A DNA stretch of 64,000 bases from Haliea alexandrii (GTDB lineage Bacteria; Pseudomonadota; Gammaproteobacteria; Pseudomonadales; Halieaceae), in NCBI RefSeq assembly GCF_003719295.1, contig NZ_RFLW01000001.1, forward strand, positions 186,001 through 250,000, read 5' to 3'. The position numbers were made by a program, and so were the translations under genes. Below are positions 53,344-60,645 of this stretch, piece after piece. Below the pieces are notes generated by a model. It had not been told where the DNA came from. It worked only from the letters and a program-made list of their open reading frames with translations, and made no database searches. The first letter of the stretch is position 1; every line of letters starts with the position of its first letter.

Positions 53344-54153
53344 ATGCCTATGACGATTCCAGAGCCACGCTATTGCGACAACTGCCAGGCCTCCCTTCAT
53401 GGCGACTTCTGCCATCAGTGTGGCCAGGAAAAAAAGAGTTATATTCGCAATCTCAGCGGTGTCATCACAGAGTTTTTCGGTGAGTTCAGTAACTGGGACA
53501 CGCGAGTCTGGCGCACGCTGTTTCCCCTTTGGTTTCGACCCGGTTACCTGAGCCGACGCTACGTTTCCGGCCATCGGGTGCCCTATGTACCACCACTCCG
53601 ACTGTACCTGTTTACCTCAATTCTCGCTTTCCTGACGTTTACTCAGCTCACACCGCCAGACATTGTGACAATAGAGCGCGCACAGGTTGCGCCGGAACTG
53701 GCGGCGAATGCCCAACTGCAAAGCCTGCTGGAAAACCCGCAACTGGCCATCAACCGGTTTTTCCGCCTGGCACCGCAGGTCATGTTTATTCTGTTGCCCT
53801 CCTTTGCTTTGCTGCTAAAGCTGCTTTACCTGCGGTCGGGGCATTACTACACCGAACACCTGATCCTGGCGTTGCACAGCCACAGCTTCGTATTGCAGAT
53901 GCTGGTGTTTTACCTGACGACAGCGACGCTGGGGGAACTGCTGGGGATACTCTGGCTGGGCACTGGCCTGTCCTGGCTGGGCACGCTCATTCTTTGCTGG
54001 ATTCCAGCCTACCTACTGCTTAGCCAGAAGCGCTTCTACCGACAGCGCTGGGGCAAGACTCTGCTGAAATTCTCGATCACCGCTGCACTCTATACCCTGC
54101 TGCTGCTGACAGCCTTTGTGGGCGTGGTTCTCTTCAGCGTATTTTCCGCCTAG
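53344..54153 (+). CDS. DUF3667 domain-containing membrane protein
   Basis: This 269-residue protein has an N-terminal zinc-ribbon (YCDNCQASLHGDFCHQCGQE, about 9-28) and about four to five membrane helices from about 82 on. RTLFPLWFRPGYLSRRYVSGHRVPYVPPLRLYLF is the DUF3667 signature. Function is unknown. The ATG lies three bases after yibQ, so it extends that operon. A long hairpin follows its stop. Confidence 0.88.
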   Translation: MPMTIPEPRYCDNCQASLHGDFCHQCGQEKKSYIRNLSGVITEFFGEFSNWDTRVWRTLFPLWFRPGYLSRRYVSGHRVPYVPPLRLYLFTSILAFLTFTQLTPPDIVTIERAQVAPELAANAQLQSLLENPQLAINRFFRLAPQVMFILLPSFALLLKLLYLRSGHYYTEHLILALHSHSFVLQMLVFYLTTATLGELLGILWLGTGLSWLGTLILCWIPAYLLLSQKRFYRQRWGKTLLKFSITAALYTLLLLTAFVGVVLFSVFSA

Positions 54154-54195
54154 CTGGACTGTGCGCATGCGTGAGAACACACTCTCGCAGTCCAG
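54154..54195. repeat. inverted repeat between convergent DUF3667 and CWC genes
   Basis: CTGGACTG at 54154-54161 pairs perfectly with CAGTCCAG at 54188-54195, and the interior GCGTGAG/CTCTCGC can extend pairing. It lies in the 55-base gap between two 3' ends and probably acts as a bidirectional 3'-end hairpin. No T run follows. Confidence 0.55.
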
Positions 54196-54208
54196 CGAGT
54201 GCGTGGCC

Positions 54209-54448
54209 CTACTGCCTGCAGCGAGCCTTGAATACTGCGGGGTTCTGGTTGTAAAGCCGCACGCATGCCTGACAAATGCAGGCTTTTTGCCTTGCCGCAG
54301 CCGGCACCAGGGCAATCAGGCCTGCTGGAATGCTCGCGCTCGCACACCAGCAAGACTGGGTGCTACCGACTCCGCAGGCATTTGATTCACCGCAAAGCGG
54401 ACATCGCGTTGCATTGCCACTACCCGCCGCCTTACATTCCGTCGTCAT
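54209..54448 (-). CDS. cysteine-rich CWC family protein
   Basis: This small protein of 79 residues (84 from an in-frame ATG at 54463) has nine cysteines. The CPLCGESNAC, CWCASASIPAGLIALVP and ACICQACV blocks are those of the Cys-rich CWC family, probably a zinc-binding protein of unknown role. It lies 42 bases downstream of an RsuA-like pseudouridine synthase gene on the same strand, a pairing I recall from Pseudomonas. Confidence 0.85.
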   Translation of the reverse strand: MTTECKAAGSGNATRCPLCGESNACGVGSTQSCWCASASIPAGLIALVPAAARQKACICQACVRLYNQNPAVFKARCRQ

Positions 54449-54490
54449 TTCATGCTCTTGCATATCGCAGCACCCAATTTTTATGGGAAA

Positions 54491-55201
54491 TCACTTATAT
54501 GCTGTCTGCGCAAGCTCAAGCGCAGTGAGGTGCCTTGAGGCTCCCGGCTGCAGTTCGCCGAGGAAAACAGGCCCCACTGATACCCGATGCAACGACAGCA
54601 CCTTGTTGTCAAAATAACCGAACATCCGCTTCACCTGGTGGTACTTGCCTTCAACCAGCGACAGCCTGCACCGGTACTCGGAGAGTATTTCCAGCTGTGC
54701 GGGCAGCGTGGTGATGCTCTCATGCGCAAAGTATATGCCGGCGTTAAACGCCGTGACATATTCTCCTGTCAGCGGCCTGGCAACACGCACCTCATAGACC
54801 TTGGCAACACGGGCGTCCGGCGAACTTAATGTGCGCGACCACTTGCCGTCGTTGGTCAGCAGCACCAGGCCGGTGGTATTGAAGTCCAGCCGACCCGCAA
54901 TATGTAGTTCTCCCTTTTGCGGATGTTGCAGAAGATCCAGTACCGTAGGATGTTTGCTGTCCTTCGTCGCACTGACTACGCCCGCCGGCTTATGCAGAGC
55001 GAGATACACTGACTGCGCATTGCGCAGACAAACACCATCAAGCTCTACCCGGGTAAATTTTGACACCGGCTCATTGATGGAACGCGCCGTTAGGTTATCC
55101 AGAAGAATGCGTCCCTGAGCGATCAACAGTCGTACATCAGCCATCGAGAAGGCGCTGTGCTGGCTGATGAAGCGATCGAGCCGGGTAGTGGAGGACTTCA
55201 T
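54491..55201 (-). CDS. RsuA/RluB-family pseudouridine synthase
   Basis: This 236-residue enzyme has an N-terminal S4 RNA-binding domain (LDRFISQHSAFSMADVRLLIAQGRI) and a catalytic domain with Asp106 in GRLDFNTTGLVLLTNDG, then EGKYHQVKRMFGYFDNKVLSLHR. It isomerises uridine in rRNA; E. coli RsuA modifies U516 of 16S rRNA. The exact target here is not certain, so no symbol is given. A 10-base gap separates it from the small membrane-protein gene upstream. Confidence 0.92.
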   Translation of the reverse strand: MKSSTTRLDRFISQHSAFSMADVRLLIAQGRILLDNLTARSINEPVSKFTRVELDGVCLRNAQSVYLALHKPAGVVSATKDSKHPTVLDLLQHPQKGELHIAGRLDFNTTGLVLLTNDGKWSRTLSSPDARVAKVYEVRVARPLTGEYVTAFNAGIYFAHESITTLPAQLEILSEYRCRLSLVEGKYHQVKRMFGYFDNKVLSLHRVSVGPVFLGELQPGASRHLTALELAQTAYK

Positions 55202-55211
55202 GGCGCCGCTG

Positions 55212-55481
55212 CTATAGCGCGTGACGCTTCTTCACGCGCTGCATTTCACGCAGGATGGTAACGAGTTTGTAGGTGCCCCAGGCCATGACGGTGCCGCCGG
55301 CTCCCAACAGCATGCTGACTACACCGGGGTCGTTGAGCAGCGGGTGGAAGGCATTGCCATTGGTGGCGAATTTTCCATAGAGGCCCAACCCGAACATGAT
55401 GGTGCCCGGCGCCTCAATAAGCTGCACTCTAACCAGCTGCCGTTTCAGGGCCTCGAGTTGTTCTTCGGGTTTATGCTGCAT
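55212..55481 (-). CDS. small membrane protein, unknown function
   Basis: This 89-residue protein has a charged N-terminal helix (about 5-22) and two hydrophobic segments (about 25-40 and 54-72), ending in a basic tail (RVKKRHAL). I do not recognise the family. It lies between the pseudouridine synthase gene (10 bases) and the nitroreductase-like gene (23 bases) on the same strand and is likely part of the same transcript. Confidence 0.65.
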   Translation of the reverse strand: MQHKPEEQLEALKRQLVRVQLIEAPGTIMFGLGLYGKFATNGNAFHPLLNDPGVVSMLLGAGGTVMAWGTYKLVTILREMQRVKKRHAL

Positions 55482-55504
55482 GCGCTACGCTCTGCTGACT
55501 ATAT

Positions 55505-56002
55505 TCAAAATTCGCTACCCGCCACATCCTCAATCTCGAACACCGGCAGAATTCGCGGGTACTGGTTGGCCCACTGCTGATACCGTGTGTAGACAGGTGC
55601 ATACTGGCAGCACAAGGCGAATTTTTCATCGCGTTCGGTGCCTTCGAGCAGCCGTGTTTTAATGTCGTAGTTCTTGCGTTTGTAGCGTATCCCCGCCTCG
55701 GGCCTGGCGCGAAGGTTGTGGGCCCAATGCGGGTCCCTGCTGGTGCCACCTCGCGAACCGACAACCAGCAGCTTACCATCGCCGGTGGGGAATACCGGCA
55801 GTACCGTAGAGCGCGTCAGGCCGGATTTGCGGCCAACTGTGGTGAGAATGCAAGGGTTGTTGTAGCCCGACTTATCATCTTTGGTAAAGACCCAGATGAT
55901 CGGCGAGAACGAAAACCAACGGACGCAGAACACGTCGAACAGGCGGCCGGATTCGGAGCCACCGAACCACCGGATGAAGCGCTGTATTGGCGATACTTTC
56001 AT
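55505..56002 (-). CDS. deazaflavin-dependent nitroreductase-like (DUF385) protein
   Basis: This 165-residue split-barrel protein has NNPCILTTVGRKSGLTRSTVLPVFP and VGSRGGTSRDPHWAHNLRARPEAGI, the two blocks typical of the DUF385/Ddn family, which binds F420 or flavin. In proteobacteria lacking F420 the cofactor is unclear. The ATG at 56002 has AAGGA eight bases before; an ATG nine bases upstream (56011) is the alternative. It follows the MarR gene on the same strand. Confidence 0.87.
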   Translation of the reverse strand: MKVSPIQRFIRWFGGSESGRLFDVFCVRWFSFSPIIWVFTKDDKSGYNNPCILTTVGRKSGLTRSTVLPVFPTGDGKLLVVGSRGGTSRDPHWAHNLRARPEAGIRYKRKNYDIKTRLLEGTERDEKFALCCQYAPVYTRYQQWANQYPRILPVFEIEDVAGSEF

Positions 56003-56125
56003 TGTTTGCATCCTTTTGGTTCCTGCCACATAACGCCTGACGGCCACCACGAAGACTCGCCGAGCGCCTCCACTGAAGGCAATCTCCTGACAGAGTGAGC
56101 AGGCGCCTTATCAAGGCTCTAGCCC

Positions 56126-56548
56126 TCAAATTGCGCCCAATAAATCCAGAAATACATCCAGTTTTTTGCCATCAACGTTCTTGAGGAGTGTTTCCGACTT
56201 GGCATTCAGGGTAACAGAGGCGTTTTCAAACAACTCCTCTCCCGCCGGCGTTATGCGCACCAGGCTTACTCGCGCATCCCGCTCGTTGAACTCTTTTTGC
56301 ACAAGGCCTATTTTCTCCATCGGCATCAGCATTCTGGTAATACCGGAGGCTGTTCGCTCCAGCGCGTCAGCAATATCTATGCGCCGCAGAACATGATCGG
56401 GAGCCCTCATCAGGCTCCGCAATACCATGTATTCGGTTAACCCTATGCCATGAACCGCGCCCAGGCTATTGTCCAAATGCTTGGATATAAGGGCCGTTTT
56501 AGCCCACAGGGCAATTGAGATTGCCCCATATTTTGACGCTAACTCCAT
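56126..56548 (-). CDS. MarR-family transcriptional regulator
   Basis: This 140-residue winged-helix protein has the recognition region RRIDIADALERTASGITRMLMPMEKIGL and the wing DARVSLVRITPAGEEL typical of MarR. The frame runs to an ATG at 56608, but that segment would contain a perfect palindrome (56563-56588) which looks like its operator. The ATG at 56548, nine bases after GAGCGG, gives the usual MarR length. ATG 56554 is close by. A divergent membrane-anchored amidohydrolase and the downstream nitroreductase-like gene are likely targets. Confidence 0.9.
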   Translation of the reverse strand: MELASKYGAISIALWAKTALISKHLDNSLGAVHGIGLTEYMVLRSLMRAPDHVLRRIDIADALERTASGITRMLMPMEKIGLVQKEFNERDARVSLVRITPAGEELFENASVTLNAKSETLLKNVDGKKLDVFLDLLGAI

Positions 56549-56562
56549 TGTCATATACCGCT

Positions 56563-56588
56563 CATATACTTGATCTTTCAAGTATATG
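56563..56588. promoter_or_regulatory. perfect 26-bp palindrome, probable MarR operator
   Basis: Arms CATATACTTGA (56563-56573) and TCAAGTATATG (56578-56588) are exact inverted repeats around a 4-base spacer (TCTT). It begins 15 bases upstream of the chosen marR start, in the 243-base gap to the divergent amidohydrolase gene. AT-rich arms ending in TATAC/GTATA could overlap a -10 element. The rest of the gap holds no gene I can support. Confidence 0.78.
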
Positions 56589-56791
56589 CGAAGAGACCTG
56601 CTTGTCAACGGGTATGTGAAGCAATGATAATTTCAACAACCGCATTGGAGACGAAGATCACACCCGGAACTGCCGCTCAGAGCGAGCCCCACGGCCAGGC
56701 TCAAAGGTGGCTTGCCTCTATCGTAAAGAGCACTTTTTGTCTCAGGCGCTGAACACGTCAGGCTCCTGTGCCGGCTCCTGGAGTTAGAAAT

Positions 56792-58345
56792 TTGAAGAAA
56801 CTACTGAAAATACTTGTCCTCGGGCTGCTGTCTACCATCGCGGCGCTGGTCCTCGCGTTGACCCTGCCTTTGGCTGAACCACCCTCGACTACCCTTTCGG
56901 GCCCGGTTGCTCTAACCGGTGTGACCATCATTGATGTGGAACGGGGCGAGGCGGTAGCGGATCAAACCGTAGTGATCCGCGACGGGGTTGTCGAACATGT
57001 CGCGCCTCGCTCCCAAATACAGCTACCTGCGGACGTTCGTCGTGTGGATGCAAAGGGGCAATACCTGATTCCCGGGCTGTGGGATATGCATACGCATTCC
57101 ATCAAGCGTTCTCCGCAGTTCCACCATGCGTTGTACATCGCACAGGGCGTCACGGGCGTGCGTGACATGTCGGGTTGCCTGTCCGGCAACGACGCCTACT
57201 GGGCGTGCCCCAGTGATCGTCGCCGTTGGACAAAGGAGGCCGTGCGCGGCGAACGGGTGGCGCCTCGGTATGCACTGCAGAGCAGCTACCAGACGAACGG
57301 CGGCAACGAAGTGCCCGGTGGCTTTCCTGCCTTCTTTCGACTGCAGGGGCCCGCCGATGCTGAAGAACTGGCCGGTTTCTACCGGGATCAGGGCGTGGAT
57401 TTCATCAAGACCTATTCCGAGCTGACGCCGGCACAGTTCTCGTGGGTTGCACAAAGTGCCAGCAATCATGGTCTTGCGATTGCCGGGCATCGCCCTTTGC
57501 GCGTGTCGTTGGCAGATGCACTCGCAGCGGGTCAACGTTCCTTCGAGCATGGACGTTTGTTTCTTTTTGAGTGCTTTGACGGTGCAAAGGCATTTCGTAG
57601 CGCCCCGGAACCGCTGGCCATCTACGACGCAACATTGCGGCAGCGCCTTGTGGATGAGCGAAATAGCGAAGCCTGCGCGTTACAGATGCAATCCATGGCC
57701 GCTGCAGGTGCCTGGTGGGTGCCGACCCTGACCACATTGAGGATGCCGGTAACGGCCACCGAACCTGTTGCGACGAGCGATCCGCGACTGACGACAGTGC
57801 CGTGGTTACGGCGTAAGCTGATGTGGGAGCCGGATGCCCGCCGCGCTGCGCGGGAGCCTGTGCGAAGCGACGGGCGCAATGCACATGCAGTCTTGTTTGA
57901 TCGTGCCTCGCAGGATGTTGCTCTGGCCCACGCGGCGGGAGTTCGCCTGCTGGCGGGCACCGATACCACCGACACGCTGGTTTTTCCGGGGTTCAGTCTG
58001 CACGACGAGCTGCAAATGATGGTGGAGGCCGGGCTGAGCCCGCTTGAGGCACTGCGCAGTGCTACGCTCCACGCGGCAGAGTTTGCGGGTGTCCGTGCGC
58101 TGCACGGTAGCATTGCACCGGGGCAGGTAGCTGATCTGGTACTGCTGGAAGCCAACCCACTCACGGACATCGCTCATACACGACGCATCGCCGGGGTGTT
58201 TTTCGCCGGACATCATTACGATGACAGGGCTTTGCGTGGCCTGCATGATTTCGCTGGGGGCCAGGCGGTCAGCCCAAGAGCAAACCTGCGCCTGCTGTGG
58301 GACCTACTGGCCAGTCCGTTGATGCGCCGCCAGTTGGTGGACTGA
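56792..58345 (+). CDS. membrane-anchored amidohydrolase family protein
   Basis: This 517-residue protein has an N-terminal membrane anchor or uncleaved signal (about 4-26), then an amidohydrolase barrel with H100-x-H102 (GLWDMHTH), FIKTYSEL with the candidate carboxylated Lys, AGHRPLRV, FEHGRL, and LAGTDTTDT with the late Asp. Such imidazolonepropionase/prolidase-like enzymes cleave cyclic amides or peptides, but the substrate is unknown. The TTG at 56792 follows CTGGAG and starts the hydrophobic segment cleanly. It is divergent from the MarR gene. Confidence 0.87.
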   Translation: MKKLLKILVLGLLSTIAALVLALTLPLAEPPSTTLSGPVALTGVTIIDVERGEAVADQTVVIRDGVVEHVAPRSQIQLPADVRRVDAKGQYLIPGLWDMHTHSIKRSPQFHHALYIAQGVTGVRDMSGCLSGNDAYWACPSDRRRWTKEAVRGERVAPRYALQSSYQTNGGNEVPGGFPAFFRLQGPADAEELAGFYRDQGVDFIKTYSELTPAQFSWVAQSASNHGLAIAGHRPLRVSLADALAAGQRSFEHGRLFLFECFDGAKAFRSAPEPLAIYDATLRQRLVDERNSEACALQMQSMAAAGAWWVPTLTTLRMPVTATEPVATSDPRLTTVPWLRRKLMWEPDARRAAREPVRSDGRNAHAVLFDRASQDVALAHAAGVRLLAGTDTTDTLVFPGFSLHDELQMMVEAGLSPLEALRSATLHAAEFAGVRALHGSIAPGQVADLVLLEANPLTDIAHTRRIAGVFFAGHHYDDRALRGLHDFAGGQAVSPRANLRLLWDLLASPLMRRQLVD

Positions 58346-58581
58346 ATAACGGTGAGCTCAGGCGCGCGCTTCTGAGCGAGTGGCAAAAATCGGTGCCAGG
58401 CTCGACTGGAAGGAATGTTGACACATCGACGATCATGGAAAGGCCACTGTCTACTGATTGTGGGCAACTCGGCGACCGAACGCTCAGTCAACGGGCCGTG
58501 ACGTACCGGCATAATCATTGAGCGCCGCTGCGTTACTGTCCCAGTGACCGGGACTTGTAGAATGCCCCGCTAGACGCCCCT

Positions 58582-58971
58582 TTACAGATGAGCGATGCAT
58601 TTAATTTCAATTTTTAGTTCCGGTTGAACCAGTGCGACTACCTGAACGACTGTTTGGCTAACTTCGGGCATACTTCCATATGCAGATTCTCTTTCCTCAT
58701 ATACTGCGTCCACGTTCTCCATCAACTCACTCATGTCTGTAACGAAAAACGTTTCATCGACAATATTTCCCATATCTGCCCCAAACTGGGACAAAACCTG
58801 TTTCATGTTTGAGTAGGCAATAGCGGTTTGTTCGGCAATATCAGCTGGCACGATTCCGCTCTCGCTTATCCCAACCTGTCCCGCCATGTAAAGCACGTTT
58901 CCAACTTGAGTGCCTTGTGCAATAAAATCTTTAAACGGACCATTTCGATAGGTTTTTTTTTCAATTTTCAT
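58582..58971 (-). CDS. RidA family protein
   Basis: This 129-residue trimeric YjgF/RidA-type protein has NVLYMAGQVGIS, EQTAIAYSNMKQVLSQFGADMGNIV and VQVVALVQPELKIEIKCIA. Classical RidA hydrolyses reactive enamine/imine intermediates, using an Arg near residue 105; here that position appears to be Val/Gln (ALVQPELKIEI), so it may belong to a non-deaminating subgroup. The codon use and base composition are noticeably more AT-rich than neighbours, suggesting transfer. The 236-base gap upstream of it on the map (58346-58581) shows nothing. Confidence 0.88.
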   Translation of the reverse strand: MKIEKKTYRNGPFKDFIAQGTQVGNVLYMAGQVGISESGIVPADIAEQTAIAYSNMKQVLSQFGADMGNIVDETFFVTDMSELMENVDAVYEERESAYGSMPEVSQTVVQVVALVQPELKIEIKCIAHL

Positions 58972-59071
58972 TGTTGATTAATCCTCTAAGCAATTGAGGC
59001 CAGCACTGAACCAACCAAGAATAAAATTACAGTGAAGGGCTTCAATTGACGCATCTCAAGAGTTGTAACGC

Positions 59072-59515
59072 CTAGCTCACTGGAGAAGGAGCATCAGCGA
59101 CTGAGCGCGGTGCAGCTACTGGTTCTGTGTATTCTTGTTTCATTACTACAGCACCAGCAATAACGTCATGGATTGCACGTTTTCTTTTGTTGAAAAGCAA
59201 AACTATAAACTCACGCCAGACCCAAAGCTGGTTAACTGTGTCTACCAAGACATACCAAGCGGGGAGCAAGGGCAGTATGTATTCAAAACGCTCCATGCAC
59301 CCCGCACTTGGCTCATGTGCTGACAGGGTAAATAACGCAAAACCTAGATCAACAGATGATCCCAGAAAAGCTTACTTAAGCCAAATCTTACCTTCATCAG
59401 GAGGGGTACCCCTTATCCCGACAGCCATCTTCCCAAGAGTAGATCCAAACTGATAATGGAATGCGACCATCGCTGGTATGACCATATTCAAGCTACTGCA
59501 TAAACTGTTATCCAT
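59072..59515 (-). pseudogene. RDD-family membrane protein remnant with in-frame stop
   Basis: Reading from ATG 59515 gives FGSTLGKMAVGIRGTPPDEGKIWLK, an RDD-like block, then TAA at 59374-59372. The same frame continues through a membrane segment (DLGFALFTLS), then LPAWYVLVDTVNQLWVW and NKRKRAIHDVIAGAVVMK, the RDD C-terminal signature, to a stop at 59072. One nonsense codon therefore splits a recognisable protein. The N-terminal helix with the usual RDD motif is also missing; an in-frame stop lies just upstream. A short product from ATG 59296 (74 residues) could still be made. Confidence 0.75.
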
Positions 59516-59539
59516 AGAGATTTAATAGTTTTTCGCTCC

Positions 59540-59707
59540 TCAAACGCGGCGCCTACCCCAACATCCGGGTCGCCCATCGCCAAATGAAAAAATGATTCCG
59601 AGATTTATGGCAGCAAAAAGCAGCCCCATACAAAAGCAAAGCATCAATACGATATTCAAATAAGTTCGAAAATCGACCCGGGCTCTTCGAATACGAAACT
59701 CTTCCAT
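59540..59707 (-). CDS. possible small membrane protein
   Basis: This 55-residue frame (ATG 59707) encodes a basic N-terminus (EEFRIRRARVDFR), one hydrophobic helix (about 16-35) and a short Gly/Arg-rich tail. I do not recognise it. It lies in an AT-richer, weakly coding stretch beside the RDD remnant and may be a fragment or a non-gene. The 96 bases up to the YoaK-like gene show nothing else. Confidence 0.3.
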   Translation of the reverse strand: MEEFRIRRARVDFRTYLNIVLMLCFCMGLLFAAINLGIIFSFGDGRPGCWGRRRV

Positions 59708-59803
59708 ACTCGATCTCGCGGGTTCTACCACACGCCTGTGGCCCAGGCACAACACGCGCTGCGGCGGCGGGGCCACCTGGAGCTGCGGGATACCTACAAT
59801 GCG

Positions 59804-60466
59804 CTAAGCGCGCACTTTTGCTCTGTAGGTGGAGTACGACAGGGCGAGTAACAAGCAGATGCTGGCCGGAATGGCGAGCGCGTAAAAACTCAAGGCCGCA
59901 AACAAGACGGCTCCCAGAGTGCCGCCCACAATAAAGCCGACAATAATCAACAGGAACAGTGTGGCCTTGCGCCTATCGAATTCTTCCCCCCGCAATCTGG
60001 CGCCAAGCATAATCCCCAGGTCGGTGAAAAGACCGGTGACGTGAGTGGTTCGAACCACCGCGCCACTGTAAGTGGTCGCCAGAGCATTCTGCAGGCCGCA
60101 GGCGATAGAGGCCAGATAGTGGCCGGGCGAGGCCCCCTGGGTCAGGAAAAAGATAGAGCCGAACAGCAAGGCCGCTTCCAGGCAAAGCAGGCCACTGTAG
60201 TTATGCCCCAATTTCAGGGCGCCACTGCGCAGAAAATAGCCAGATATCACCGCACCCGCAAGAAAGCTCACCAGAATCATCAGTAAGTGCAGTGCGGCGA
60301 ACACGTCGGCGTTCACCAGCCCAGTGCCTAGAAGTGTCGCTGTGCCGGACAGGTGGGAAATGGATTGGTGCTGGAAGCCCAACAAGCCAATGGCATTCAC
60401 CAGGCCTGCCACCAGGGCCAGGACAAACGCGCCATACTCAACCCACCTGGGCAACTTGGTAATCAC
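59804..60466 (-). CDS. YoaK/DUF1275 family membrane protein
   Basis: This 220-residue protein has about six hydrophobic helices. FVLALVAGLVNAIGLLGF, SHLSGTATLLG, ACGLQNALATTYSGAVVRTTHVTGLFTDLG are DUF1275/YoaK signatures. Transport function is suspected but unproven. I chose the GTG at 60466, preceded by GGGGGG and beginning at the first conserved segment; the frame stays open to 60601 with a Cys-rich, poorly conserved extension. Confidence 0.85.
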   Translation of the reverse strand: MITKLPRWVEYGAFVLALVAGLVNAIGLLGFQHQSISHLSGTATLLGTGLVNADVFAALHLLMILVSFLAGAVISGYFLRSGALKLGHNYSGLLCLEAALLFGSIFFLTQGASPGHYLASIACGLQNALATTYSGAVVRTTHVTGLFTDLGIMLGARLRGEEFDRRKATLFLLIIVGFIVGGTLGAVLFAALSFYALAIPASICLLLALSYSTYRAKVRA

Positions 60467-60645
60467 ATAACCCCCCAAAGCAGCGAGTGCTGAAAAAAAA
60501 CACGTTCGGGTGCAGGCCAGGAACCGGCGCTCAGACCCGTCCAGCGGCCCTTTATAACAAAAACAGCTAGAACAAGCGCGAACCATTCCTTTGTCGGCCA
60601 CTGGTTTCCCGACTACTATCTGCCAACTTTCGCGGAGACAACATC

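Noticed and set aside
56570-56752. 60-codon plus-strand frame across the MarR operator
   Set aside because: Covers the palindrome and promoter region and has no coding character.
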